From assembly GCF_042655305.1 (NCBI RefSeq), contig NZ_JBHSLR010000002.1: 64,000 nt of DNA; one strand, 5' to 3'. Under the pieces are notes generated by a model. It was not told the origin of the DNA, did no database searches, and was given only the letters and a program-made list of their open reading frames with translations. The stretch comes from Arcanobacterium_A bovis (GTDB lineage: Bacteria > Actinomycetota > Actinomycetes > Actinomycetales > Actinomycetaceae). This document shows, in pieces, positions 53,556 through 62,834 of this stretch. Each line of letters begins with the position of its first letter. Position 1 is the first letter of the stretch. Both the position numbers and the translations under genes were made by a program.

Positions 53556-53806
53556 GCCGTCGCGTTCTATCTCACTGTTTTTCGAGGTGCAAATGTGAGT
53601 AGAATGTGGATTCCCTGCGAACACTTTTCTCACCTTCGATCCTCTCGCGAACTAATCCACTATTGACTCGCAACAATATCCACGATCGCTCCGAGAAAAT
53701 ATAGCTCTGCACAGAAATTTGAACCGGACACTCCCATTGTGAAATTCGCTTCCCGCCAAAAATGCGTGCCAAGAATCCATGCCGGAAAATTTCTCAGCCT
53801 AAAAAT

Positions 53807-53884
53807 ATCCACATATCCACATAGTGTGGACAAAAATTTATGCACTTTCCCCACTATGTGCACAAAAATATCCACAACTGTGGA
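53807..53884. promoter_or_regulatory. AT-rich region with TCCACA dyads and DnaA-box-like motifs
   Basis: The gap 53403-54154 has no gene. Within it ATATCCACA occurs at about 53805, 53814 and 53869, one base from the DnaA box TTATCCACA. Two exact dyads stand out: TCCACA-TAG-TGTGGA (53816-53830) and TCCACA-AC-TGTGGA (53871-53884). They could be DnaA sites or operators of an unknown regulator for fur or nrd. Confidence 0.45.
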
Positions 53885-54154
53885 CCAGATGCTGAAATCT
53901 TCCTCTTTCCACAGCCAAATCCAGCCGATTTTTCTCCCCAGAAATCGGCGTGTCGTATTTATGGGAGTGTCGCGCTCGTGGGCTTATCGGGTGCGCGGGA
54001 ACTTGCTCGCGACTGCACACTGCCTTCCTACCTGCCACGCACCCACCACACCCACTGCACATCTCACCAAAAGCTAATAAAACCGACATTTAACCACAGT
54101 AACCAAATGTGTGAAATGTTGAACCATTGAGAAAAAGCGGGAACAATAAAGCCT

Positions 54155-54580
54155 ATGAATTCAAAGTTTTCGGACACTCTCCGCCAAGCAGGCCTGCGCG
54201 TAACTCGGCCGCGCATTTCCGTGCTTGAAGAAGTATCCCGAAAGCCTCACACAAGCGCCGAAACGATCAAAAATGGCGTTACATCCAAGCTTGGATCGGT
54301 ATCGACACAAGCAATTTACGACGTGCTCCACACGCTAACCGCCAAAGGATTGCTACGAAAAATTGAACCAGCAGGTTCAGTGCCACTCTATGAAATTGCC
54401 ACTCACGACAACCACCATCATCTTGTGTGCCGCAATTGTTTCACAGTGATCGATATTCCCTGTGTCACTGGAGTTCCTCCTTGTTTAGAAATCCCAGATC
54501 CCCACGGTTTCCTGATTGATGAAGCCGAAGTCACCTTTTGGGGATTCTGCCCACGCTGCTTAAAGAACCTGCACAAATAG
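54155..54580 (+). CDS. furA: Fur-family regulator, FurA type
   Basis: 141 residues. The winged helix ends in SVSTQAIYDVLHTL, then DNHHHLVCRNC with the metal-binding His cluster and CPRC near the C-terminus for structural zinc. The pattern is that of actinobacterial FurA, which senses iron or peroxide. No katG is adjacent, unlike the usual arrangement. AACAAT ends seven bases before the ATG: leaderless, as known for FurA of mycobacteria. A Zur role is less likely on sequence. Confidence 0.88.
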   Translation: MNSKFSDTLRQAGLRVTRPRISVLEEVSRKPHTSAETIKNGVTSKLGSVSTQAIYDVLHTLTAKGLLRKIEPAGSVPLYEIATHDNHHHLVCRNCFTVIDIPCVTGVPPCLEIPDPHGFLIDEAEVTFWGFCPRCLKNLHK

Positions 54581-54824
54581 GCGACCAAACCGCGCGTCGT
54601 CGATCAATACCGCACGCACAATATTTCATTTACACACTCGTTTACAGAAGAGCATTAATTTCGCGCTATAATAACAGGGAAGCATTATAAAGTGAACAAT
54701 CCGTTCTCTTAAATTTATTTAGAGCATCTTTGTGTGGGCAAGACACGAAGAAAATAGCGGATGAACGGATCACTGCATAGAACGCCTCATCTACCCATCA
54801 ATACCATTTGGAGAATGTACACAT

Positions 54825-56228
54825 ATGAACGGCGTAAACGCCCTTATCGTTGCGGCAATGCCTGAGGAAATGGCCACTTTCCGGTCACTTCTCGATGGCT
54901 ACACAATCAGCACAGTCCCTTCCCCTGGTGGAGACTGCTATCTCGCCAAACGCGGCTCCATCTCGCTCTTATTGCTGGTGAGCCGAATCGGAATGGTTTC
55001 AGCAGCTTCCAAACTCACTTGGGCTCTCACTCACTACCTTCCTAGAGGAATCATCAATATCGGCTCAGCAGGCGGTTTGAGTCCAGACGCGCGCGTAGGG
55101 CAGGTAGTGATTGGTAACCAGTACGTCAATGGTGGTGCGGACGGTACCGCATTCGGATACATGCGTGGCCAAGTACCAGGCCAGCCCGCCGTCTTCCCTG
55201 GCTCAGAGATACTTCTTTCCTCCGCTCGGGATCTCATTAACGATATTCACGACGGCGTGATGCCTACGGATTCCGCAGACCTCATTAACGCTGATACCAC
55301 AGTACGTATCGGACAAATGCTATCCTCAGATTTCTTCGTGACTGAATCCAACGTGGGAGACATGCGCGAGGCTTTCCCAGACGCGATCACAGCCGACATG
55401 GAGTCGCAGGCATTTGCGCAGGTAGCAAACGTATGGGGAATCCCATTCATCGCTGTGCGTGGAATTTCTGACCTCTGTGGCGAGCCAGACGAGCAATCAG
55501 TGAGCTTCCATGCTGAGCTGTCTGAAGTGGCAGAAGCCGCTGCATGCACCACGCTCTCGATTTTGCGCCGCGCTGCTCAGCTCGCCATTGATTTCGAAAC
55601 GAGCAATGTTCAGCAGTTCTTCGACAACACCGCTCTTAAAGCATCGCTCTATCTTATGTTTGGTGTGAAGAACAAACTCACCGAAGCGGACCTGAGCAAA
55701 CTCCCAGTTGACTACGTGGAAGTGGTGCGTCAGCATCTACATTTCGTGCCTGCTGAGCAGCTTGATACCGTGCTCACTTATATCGCCGCTGCCCGCGAAA
55801 AGATCAAAGAATGCAACGGTGCACAATGTGCACTGTCGGCAAAAGATTACGACTCAACTCGAGCGCTTATCCAAGAAAAATTGGGAATGTCGAGCAGTCG
55901 CGGTCAATACAGCTGGCCACCGACGTCGCAAACCCTCATCAAGCGCTTTAACGGCTACTGGAACGACGCTTTGCAATCGATTGGTTTGAAACCACAGCGT
56001 GGCCGAGCTCGTGGTGGACTCAAGTTCACTGAAACCGACTACACGAACGCCCTGATCAAGTACCGTGTTTACGCTCAAGAAAACGACAAAACTACCTCGT
56101 TCGCTGGCTATTCTGAGTGGCTGAAATCCTTGCCAGGTAATCGCAAGTACCCATCTGGAGCAGCTATCCGCCAGCGTTATGGCTCATGGCGCTCAGCGCT
56201 CGCCACGGTTGCCGACCAGCAAAACTGA
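54825..56228 (+). CDS. MTA/SAH nucleosidase fused to homing-endonuclease-associated repeats
   Basis: 467 residues, twice a normal nucleosidase. Residues 1-245 are a Pfs domain: IVAAMPEEM, NIGSAGGL, and the active-site ADMESQAF and RGISDLCG. Residues 255-340 are a helical linker. Residues 345-465 contain two copies of a pattern like the homing-endonuclease-associated repeat: TLIKRFNGYWNDALQSIGL and AIRQRYGSWRSALATVA. Those repeats usually bind DNA. The enzyme may recycle S-adenosylhomocysteine and bind nucleic acid, or may be a nucleotide-cleaving effector. TGGAGAATG precedes the ATG. The 244-base leader shows nothing recognisable. Confidence 0.8.
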   Translation: MNGVNALIVAAMPEEMATFRSLLDGYTISTVPSPGGDCYLAKRGSISLLLLVSRIGMVSAASKLTWALTHYLPRGIINIGSAGGLSPDARVGQVVIGNQYVNGGADGTAFGYMRGQVPGQPAVFPGSEILLSSARDLINDIHDGVMPTDSADLINADTTVRIGQMLSSDFFVTESNVGDMREAFPDAITADMESQAFAQVANVWGIPFIAVRGISDLCGEPDEQSVSFHAELSEVAEAAACTTLSILRRAAQLAIDFETSNVQQFFDNTALKASLYLMFGVKNKLTEADLSKLPVDYVEVVRQHLHFVPAEQLDTVLTYIAAAREKIKECNGAQCALSAKDYDSTRALIQEKLGMSSSRGQYSWPPTSQTLIKRFNGYWNDALQSIGLKPQRGRARGGLKFTETDYTNALIKYRVYAQENDKTTSFAGYSEWLKSLPGNRKYPSGAAIRQRYGSWRSALATVADQQN

Positions 56229-56253
56229 GTTACTGTTGGCAATGACGAACTGA

Positions 56254-56294
56254 ACTGGCGGAAAGTAGCAAGACGCTACTTTCCGCCAGTAGTT
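56254..56294. terminator. Hairpin terminator after the nucleosidase
   Basis: ACTGGCGGAAAGTAGC (56254-56269) pairs perfectly with 56275-56290 around five bases; AGTTTT follows. It can serve both convergent genes. Confidence 0.8.
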
Positions 56295-56314
56295 TTAGGT
56301 CACTACATGTAAAT

Positions 56315-58408
56315 TTACTCAGTAATGCCCAGTTGATCGAAGATAAAAGCTAGCTGGTGAGCGCGATCTTCCCAGCGCTTATATCTTCCCGATCCGCCGC
56401 CATGCCCTGCTACAAGCTCAGTTCTTTGCAAAATGGGCCGAGCTTCGAAATCATTAGCCACCGTGGCACGCAATTTCGCAACCCATTTAGTAGGCTCAAC
56501 AAAACTCACTCGAATATCGTTGATCGACGTAGAAGCCAAAATCGCCGGATACTCCACCGCCTGAATATTCTCATACGGGGAATACGACTTCATGTATCGG
56601 TAGATTTCTTCCGATTCAATCGGATTGCCCCATTCTTCCCATTCACCAACCGTCAAAGGAAGCTCAGGCTTCAAAATCGTGGTCAAGGCATCCACAAAAG
56701 GCACAGCAGCGTGGATTACGCGGAATCGCCACGGCGCTAGGTTGGCAATCGCGCCCATGAGTAAGCCACCTGCCGAACCACCTTCGGCAGCTACTCGCTC
56801 ACTCGCCACTAACCCTAAGTCCACCACGTGCTGCGCGGCGTCGATAAAATCGGTGAAAGTGTTGCGTTTCTGGAGCATCTTCCCCTGCTCGTACCACTTT
56901 CTTCCCATCTCGCCGCCACCACGAACATGTGCAACCACATACACCATGCCACGGTCAAACATCGGCAGATAAGCTGCACTAAACCACGGATCCATCGAAA
57001 TCTCATACGAACCATAGCCGTAGATTAGCCCTGGATTATGCCCTTGACAGTCAAGATCAGCGCGATGTGCAATAGTCAGCGGGATTTTGGTTCCGTCCTG
57101 CGCCGTCGCCCATTCGCGGTACTCAACATATGCCTCAGCGTCGTAACCAGGCACATGCGTAACCTTCACCGTGCTCGTCTCGCCCGTCCGCACGTCGTAA
57201 TTCAGATGCGTAACAGGGCGGGTCAACGACTCCACCGAGAATAGGATCGATGTCGCGTCCCAATTGGCTTCGGCATTCAACTCAATTGTGGCAAGCTCCG
57301 CACCTGGAATCACCTGCGGCTCGAGCCAATTATCCCCATCGCGCTTCATCACGCGAAGTTGTTGCGAACCGCCCGAGCGCATCTGCACAACAGCGAAATC
57401 TCGGAAAGCACCCACACCATTGATATGTTCACCATCACCAGCAGAAATAACCAGTTTCCACTGCTCGGGCGTACTAATTCCAATAGGCGCGCGAGAAATC
57501 TCGAAATCCGGGTTGTGGGCGTTGTGGGTAATGAGTAGATGATCGCCGGCCACTTCCGCAGCGTATTCGAGATTTTCCATACGCGGGCACACCAATATTG
57601 GTGCGGCAGCGACGTCGTCCAAGGAAAGCAACCGCTGCTCAGACTGAGTAGTAGAGCCTGCGAGTATGGACATCCACTTCCCGTCGCAGGAACGCATGAT
57701 ACCCACGTTGAATTTCTCGTCATCTTCTTGGTAAATGAGCTGGTCAGCCGAGGGATCAGTGCCAAGTTCATGGCGCCACACCTGGTAGTTGCGCCACGCC
57801 TCGTCGGTGCGTGTGAAGAAAATATGACGCGAATCGGCGCTCCACACCAGTCCATAAGCTACATCGCTGAGCGCATCATCGACCACTGCACCCGATTCAA
57901 TATCGTGGATACGCAGCGAAAATGTTTCGTCACCCGAATCGTCAATCGCGAGCGCAGCTAACTTCCCATCAGGAGAAATCGCCGCCGAACCGATCGAGAA
58001 AAACTCTTTTCCATCTGCTAAGACATTGCCGTCGTACACCACGGTTGGGTTAGAAATCTTCAGCGGATCTGGGCGCACGTTCGGATCGACGACGGCGGTG
58101 CGGAAAAGTCCCGGATAACTCTTACCTTCCCAGGTGCGAGTCCAATACCAGTAGTCACCTTGCCGAATAGCTGGTGAAACGTCATCTTCTTTGGTGTGGC
58201 GAGCGATCTCATCAACGATATTCTTACGCAGACCCGCTAGATGCTTGGTGCGCTCTTCATAGTAGGCGTTTTCTTGCGTAATATGCTCCATGACCTTCGG
58301 ATTTGTTTCGTCACGGAACCACTCGTAGTCGTCGAAAAATTCATCGCCATGAAAGACGCGAGCCACTGGCTGCCGCTCAGGCATAGGGTATGTTTGAACT
58401 TCACTCAT
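56315..58408 (-). CDS. ptrB: Oligopeptidase B / prolyl oligopeptidase (S9A)
   Basis: 697 residues. A beta-propeller of about 400 residues precedes an alpha/beta-hydrolase domain with the nucleophile Ser in EGGSAGGLLMG near residue 543 and the catalytic His in AGHGGGSGR near 675. The family cleaves short peptides, after basic residues in oligopeptidase B. It is cytoplasmic (no signal peptide). TAGACT ends six bases before the ATG: leaderless. Confidence 0.93.
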   Translation of the reverse strand: MSEVQTYPMPERQPVARVFHGDEFFDDYEWFRDETNPKVMEHITQENAYYEERTKHLAGLRKNIVDEIARHTKEDDVSPAIRQGDYWYWTRTWEGKSYPGLFRTAVVDPNVRPDPLKISNPTVVYDGNVLADGKEFFSIGSAAISPDGKLAALAIDDSGDETFSLRIHDIESGAVVDDALSDVAYGLVWSADSRHIFFTRTDEAWRNYQVWRHELGTDPSADQLIYQEDDEKFNVGIMRSCDGKWMSILAGSTTQSEQRLLSLDDVAAAPILVCPRMENLEYAAEVAGDHLLITHNAHNPDFEISRAPIGISTPEQWKLVISAGDGEHINGVGAFRDFAVVQMRSGGSQQLRVMKRDGDNWLEPQVIPGAELATIELNAEANWDATSILFSVESLTRPVTHLNYDVRTGETSTVKVTHVPGYDAEAYVEYREWATAQDGTKIPLTIAHRADLDCQGHNPGLIYGYGSYEISMDPWFSAAYLPMFDRGMVYVVAHVRGGGEMGRKWYEQGKMLQKRNTFTDFIDAAQHVVDLGLVASERVAAEGGSAGGLLMGAIANLAPWRFRVIHAAVPFVDALTTILKPELPLTVGEWEEWGNPIESEEIYRYMKSYSPYENIQAVEYPAILASTSINDIRVSFVEPTKWVAKLRATVANDFEARPILQRTELVAGHGGGSGRYKRWEDRAHQLAFIFDQLGITE

Positions 58409-58496
58409 GACACAAGTCTATAAAACCGAGTCAAATTGGATATTGATAATCAACCATGTGAACAGCTCAGCGTAAACTCATTGTCACAAGCGCTTT

Positions 58497-58611
58497 GAGC
58501 TACACGCGACACCTACCGTGAGCTCCACGCCGCACCTAACGCGATCTAGGCACGCCACCTCGCGCGAACTACACGAGTTAGTCACCGTGAGCCACACACA
58601 ACGCGCAGCTT
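58497..58611. repeat. Five tandem 23-nt units after rnhA
   Basis: Units at 58497, 58520, 58543, 58566 and 58589, each 23 bases, beginning GAGCTAC, GAGCTCC, GATCTAG, GAACTAC and GAGCCAC. The next 23-nt step (58612) begins GAACTAC, which is the rnhA stop read on the opposite strand. The 206-base gap holds no gene. Confidence 0.7.
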
Positions 58612-58614
58612 GAA

Positions 58615-59088
58615 CTACTTGGCGTGAGCTTGGGTCTGTGCAACCGCAGCTCGGTCAACAAACTCATTTGCTTCGTCGCCGCTGTGTCCACGCACCCACT
58701 CCACCTCGGTGTAGCCCGTCCGCGACTCGTAGAGATTCAATAGCCGCTCAATCAATTCTTGGTTAAGCACTGGCTTACCGTCCGATTTGCGCCAACCTTT
58801 CGCGCGCCAACCTTTGGCCCACTTCGTCATCGAATTAATAACGTAGGAGGAATCAGCACGAATAAGCAGGCTACCAGCAGGTCCAACGAACTCAAGCGCC
58901 TTAATCATTGCCGTGAGTTCCATAATATTATTGGTGGTTTGCGCCGAGCCGCCCGATTCAGAGCGCCCAGAAATCTGCTCGACCCAGGCCCAGCCGCCCG
59001 GTCCGGGATTGCCAGAACACGAACCGTCAGTGGCAATCACAAAATCAAAGCCCGGACGCGGTTTTCCAATCGGCTTCTGAACTGGCAT
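58615..59088 (-). CDS. rnhA: Ribonuclease HI
   Basis: 157 residues. The four acidic residues are visible: ATDGSC, NIMELTA, RADSSYV and EANEFVDRAA. It removes RNA from RNA-DNA hybrids. GAGG stands before two consecutive ATGs (59091, 59088); the second has better spacing. The stop codon lies at the edge of a five-unit tandem repeat. Confidence 0.94.
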   Translation of the reverse strand: MPVQKPIGKPRPGFDFVIATDGSCSGNPGPGGWAWVEQISGRSESGGSAQTTNNIMELTAMIKALEFVGPAGSLLIRADSSYVINSMTKWAKGWRAKGWRKSDGKPVLNQELIERLLNLYESRTGYTEVEWVRGHSGDEANEFVDRAAVAQTQAHAK

Positions 59089-59108
59089 CATTCCTCATTT
59101 CCGTAAAT

Positions 59109-59261
59109 CTTTTACAGTAATACTCGAGAAATCTTTCACAGTGTTACTGGGACAGTGTTACTGAGCGATTCTTTCACAGTGACTCGACCAACACGATACA
59201 CAGGATCACTACAGCGCCTGCTATTTTATCGCGAAAAGCGAGTTTTATCGCCAAAAGCACG
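59109..59261. repeat. Two short tandem repeat patches upstream of the macrodomain gene
   Basis: ACAGTGTTACTG occurs twice about 14 bases apart (59138-59163), with related CTTT(C/T)ACAGT copies around it (59109-59180). A separate 19-base unit TTTTATCGC(G/C)AAAAGC repeats at 59224-59242 and 59243-59261. No gene lies in this 238-base gap. Confidence 0.6.
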
Positions 59262-59326
59262 TTCCCTGTATTTCAGTTGCTCGCATTCTTCGCTAATCTA
59301 GTAAGTAGAACTGAGAAAGGGCCACA

Positions 59327-60232
59327 ATGCTGAAGCTTTCCGAATATCGCGACCTTATCAACCTCGATTGCGACTTCCCGGATCCGAAAAAAGACAAACG
59401 ATCAAACTACGATCTTCTCATGACGGCGCTCGGCGGGCTCCGCAACAAGCACTTCACCGGCACGTCGTCTATGGCGCATCTTTCCACCGACGACGGTCTG
59501 TTCCGTTGGCTTCAAGCCGAGCTATCGTTGCGTGAGCCAGCAGCAATCGATCCAATCACCTCCCGCGCCATCAACACCTTGCTCTATCGCGAGACTGGAA
59601 AACGTGGGCGCGTCGAGGCATCTCACCTGCGACGCGTATCGGAAATTTTGCCTGAATGCGATTATCTCGACGCAAACCAGGTAGTTCTCTACCGCGGCGA
59701 CATTCGCCAACTTGTGGTGGACGCCGTCGTCAATCCTGCCCTGCCTGAACTCACCGGTTGCCCAATCCCGCTACACGGCTGCTTGGATTCCGAAATTCAC
59801 GCGCAAGCTGGCCCGTGGCTACGCAACGATTGTGCGAAGATCATTGAGCTCCAAGGTCATAACGAAGAGCCGGGCGATGTGACCATGACCCGCGGCTATC
59901 GTATGCCCACCAAGTACATCATTCACGCACTTGGCCCAGACGTGAAGAATCGTGAGGCGACTGACGCCGATCGCCTCGCCTTGCGTAACTGCTATCTGAA
60001 CGCGCTTGATCTTGCTGCGGAAAAGGGCGATATTCACTCAATCGCATTCCCGGCAATCTCGACTGGTTGGAATGGATTCCCAGTTCACGAAGCCGCCACG
60101 ATTGCCTTGGGCGCCGTTGAGGACTGGATGAAGAACCGAACATCAGAGATGGATCTCGTGGTCTTTTCGGTGCATTCTGATGAAGATGCCGAAGTCTATA
60201 TGGATATTTTGGCTCGTTGGGTAGCTGACTAG
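59327..60232 (+). CDS. Zinc-type macrodomain protein (ADP-ribose hydrolase-like)
   Basis: 301 residues. Residues 1-105 are helical; 115-300 are a macrodomain. The zinc-ligand segment TGCPIPLHGCLDSEIH near residue 145 matches the zinc-dependent macrodomains linked to bacterial sirtuins. The catalytic NAAN motif of that class is altered to VNPALPEL. AFPAISTGWNGFP near 244 is the ribose-binding loop. It may remove ADP-ribose from proteins. No sirtuin or lipoate partner lies nearby. GAAAGGG precedes the ATG. Confidence 0.85.
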   Translation: MLKLSEYRDLINLDCDFPDPKKDKRSNYDLLMTALGGLRNKHFTGTSSMAHLSTDDGLFRWLQAELSLREPAAIDPITSRAINTLLYRETGKRGRVEASHLRRVSEILPECDYLDANQVVLYRGDIRQLVVDAVVNPALPELTGCPIPLHGCLDSEIHAQAGPWLRNDCAKIIELQGHNEEPGDVTMTRGYRMPTKYIIHALGPDVKNREATDADRLALRNCYLNALDLAAEKGDIHSIAFPAISTGWNGFPVHEAATIALGAVEDWMKNRTSEMDLVVFSVHSDEDAEVYMDILARWVAD

Positions 60233-60239
60233 GAGTCTC

Positions 60240-60980
60240 GTGAATCCAGAAGATCTTTTTCGTCTTGTTGACGTTACTGGCGTAATCGCCAACGGATTAA
60301 TTGGTGCAGCTCTTGCACGTAAATATGGATTTGATCTGATCGGATTCTTAGTTCTTGGCGCAGCCTCCGCTCTAGGCGGCGGTTTGTTGCGTGATATGAT
60401 GCTCGGAATTGGTTTTCCAGTGGCATTGACAGATCCTTGGTACTTGGGCGGCGCCTTTGGCGCCGCCACCTTTGCCTACTTCGTACCTTTGGAAAGTAAA
60501 TGGTCACAACGCGCCTTGAGCTTTGGCGACGTCTTAGCCTTGGGATGCTGGTCAGCTACCGGAGCTTCAAAAGGTTTATCCGCTGGTCTCGGCGTTGTTT
60601 CCTCGATATTTTTGGGGGTTGTTACCGCCGTATGCGGCGGAATGATCCGTGACGTGCTCGTCAATCAAATCCCCTCTATCTTTGGCGGCAATCCCCTGTA
60701 TGCCACCTTCTCTGTATTTGCAGCAGCTCAGATGGTATTTTTCCAGAGCCGGCATCAATATGCGCTAGGTATGGGGCTGGCTATCGTGCTGTGCACGATT
60801 TTTGGGATCTTGGCGCGCCGTTATCAATGGATTTTCCCCAAAGCCTACGATCTTCGCACAGCTACCAGCAAAATGCGCAAACGGCGTCTCCAACAACCAT
60901 CTGCGAAAGCTGGACGTAGAAACTTGCGTTTTTTGCGGCGTCAGCATGAAGAGCAGCAGCACAACAACCCAAGTTCCTGA
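60240..60980 (+). CDS. TRIC-type (UPF0126) membrane channel
   Basis: 246 residues, seven hydrophobic helices. Two matching halves carry the repeat motif GGGLLRDMMLG and GGMIRDVLVNQIP, as in YadS/TRIC channels for K+ or other cations. The last 40 residues form a strongly basic cytoplasmic tail. A GTG start follows AGGAG, seven bases after the macrodomain stop, so the two genes are probably co-transcribed. Confidence 0.88.
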   Translation: MNPEDLFRLVDVTGVIANGLIGAALARKYGFDLIGFLVLGAASALGGGLLRDMMLGIGFPVALTDPWYLGGAFGAATFAYFVPLESKWSQRALSFGDVLALGCWSATGASKGLSAGLGVVSSIFLGVVTAVCGGMIRDVLVNQIPSIFGGNPLYATFSVFAAAQMVFFQSRHQYALGMGLAIVLCTIFGILARRYQWIFPKAYDLRTATSKMRKRRLQQPSAKAGRRNLRFLRRQHEEQQHNNPSS

Positions 60981-61169
60981 TCCTTTCAAACCAATTTCAC
61001 CACACGACTCGTCTCAATCGTTTTCAACGGCTGATTTCATTCAATGTGTTTTCACTGAATCCTTAAAACCGCAGGTCAAATCACCCCATCTCCACATAAT
61101 GGACACATATTCCTCAATGTGATACACCCGTGTAGCTTGTAAATCCGGAAAATAGTTCACGGAGGAATC

Positions 61170-62798
61170 ATGTCTGCTGCAGCAAAGCAACACTCAAAAC
61201 ATCACGGTCATCGTGAAGAATGGTCGGGCCAATTCGGATTTATCATGTCCGCAATCGGTTCAGCAATCGGTCTTGGCAATATTTGGCGCTTCCCAGGTGT
61301 GGCTTACACCAATGGTGGAGGCGCATTTCTCGTTCCGTACATCGTAGCGCTTCTCACCGCAGGCATTCCGATTCTCCTCCTCGACTACGCCCTCGGCCAC
61401 CGCTATCACGGATCGTCACCTACCGTATTCCGACGTCTCGGCAAGGCTTGGGAATCGGTAGGTTGGTTCCACGTGATGATTTGCGTGGTAATCACGTCGT
61501 ATTACGCCGTCATTCTCGCCTGGGCAGTGCGTTACGTTATGTTCTCCACCAACCTCGCATGGGCCGACGACACCACCTCCTTCTTCCTCAAAGACTTCCT
61601 CAAAGTGGGAGAGCCTGGCGTAAATGCCGATATCGTGGTGGGAATCTTCATTCCGCTCGCGCTCGTATGGATCGCCGCGTTCATCGTCATGGCTCTGGGA
61701 GTGACGCGCGGAATCGAACGTATCAACCGATTCTTCATTCCCTTCCTCGTAGTAATTTTCGCAGCTCTCGTAATTCGCGCCCTCTTCTTGCAAGGCGCCC
61801 TTGACGGACTCAATGCTTTCTTTACGCCGAATTGGTCGGCTTTGTCTGATCCTGGCGTATGGATTGCCGCGTATTCACAAATCTTCTTCTCTCTCTCAGT
61901 TGGCTTCGGAATTATGCTCACCTATTCGAGCTATCTCAAAGCCAAATCCAATATCGTGCCAACTGCGCTGGTCACCGGCTTTGCCAATTCTTCGTTCGAG
62001 ATCCTCGCGGGAATCGGCGTGTTCGCCACTCTAGGTTTCATGGCTGCTCAGCAAGGTGTCCCAGTAAATGAGCTCCAAGGTTTGAGCGGACCAATCCTCT
62101 CCTTCGTGACTTTCCCAGCCGTGATCTCTATGATGCCGGGCGGTCCACTGTTTGGAATCGTATTCTTCCTTTCGCTCACAATTGCTGGATTCACCTCGCT
62201 CGTTTCCTTGCTACAGGTAACTTCGGCAGCCTTCCAGGAAAAGTTCGGTATCTCTCGGCGCTCCGCAACCATGTGGATCACGGGCGTTTCCGGCGTCGCC
62301 TCGGTATTTATCTTCTCTACTACCGATGGGCTCAACGCCCTCGATGTCGTGGATAAATACATCAATGAGCTGGGAATTATCGGCGCAGCTATCGTTGCAT
62401 GCGTTGTTGTGTCATTCGTGCTTCGTCGTCTGCCTTTGTTGCGTGCGCACCTGAACTACAACTCGATGTTGAAACTTGGACCTTGGTGGTACGCGATGGT
62501 TGCAGTGCTCGTGCCAGCTGTGCTGTCGGTGATTTTGGTGGCTACCGTCATTGAGCTCATCAAAGAGCCTTATGGCGGATACCCAGTGTGGTTCAACGCC
62601 ACGTTTGGCTGGGCAATGATTGTGGGCACTATTGCAGCCTCGGTGATTTTCAGCTTGCTCCGTTGGAAGACGCCGGTGGACGATTTCGATCCGATGACCT
62701 TCCATGGCATCGAAGCTGCAGGCGGTTACAACGATTCTCCTGTTGGTGCCACGGCAACCGAAGCTTCGGCGTCGTCGTCAGCCTCTACGAAGCAATAG
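61170..62798 (+). CDS. metP: Neurotransmitter:sodium symporter family, MetP-like importer
   Basis: 542 residues, about 12 helices. The sodium/substrate-site signature GSAIGLGNIWRFP is near residue 29; GGGAFLVPY follows. With the adjacent 36-residue MetS-like gene it matches the methionine/alanine importer MetPS of Corynebacterium. GGAGG precedes the ATG. Confidence 0.9.
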   Translation: MSAAAKQHSKHHGHREEWSGQFGFIMSAIGSAIGLGNIWRFPGVAYTNGGGAFLVPYIVALLTAGIPILLLDYALGHRYHGSSPTVFRRLGKAWESVGWFHVMICVVITSYYAVILAWAVRYVMFSTNLAWADDTTSFFLKDFLKVGEPGVNADIVVGIFIPLALVWIAAFIVMALGVTRGIERINRFFIPFLVVIFAALVIRALFLQGALDGLNAFFTPNWSALSDPGVWIAAYSQIFFSLSVGFGIMLTYSSYLKAKSNIVPTALVTGFANSSFEILAGIGVFATLGFMAAQQGVPVNELQGLSGPILSFVTFPAVISMMPGGPLFGIVFFLSLTIAGFTSLVSLLQVTSAAFQEKFGISRRSATMWITGVSGVASVFIFSTTDGLNALDVVDKYINELGIIGAAIVACVVVSFVLRRLPLLRAHLNYNSMLKLGPWWYAMVAVLVPAVLSVILVATVIELIKEPYGGYPVWFNATFGWAMIVGTIAASVIFSLLRWKTPVDDFDPMTFHGIEAAGGYNDSPVGATATEASASSSASTKQ

Positions 62799-62834
62799 AA
62801 CATACAACTCACTTCAAGCAGATAAGGAAAAGAC

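Noticed and set aside
53805..53890. Possible replication origin from DnaA-box-like motifs
   Set aside because: dnaA, dnaN and other origin neighbours are absent, and the motifs are few; a promoter-type cluster is more likely.
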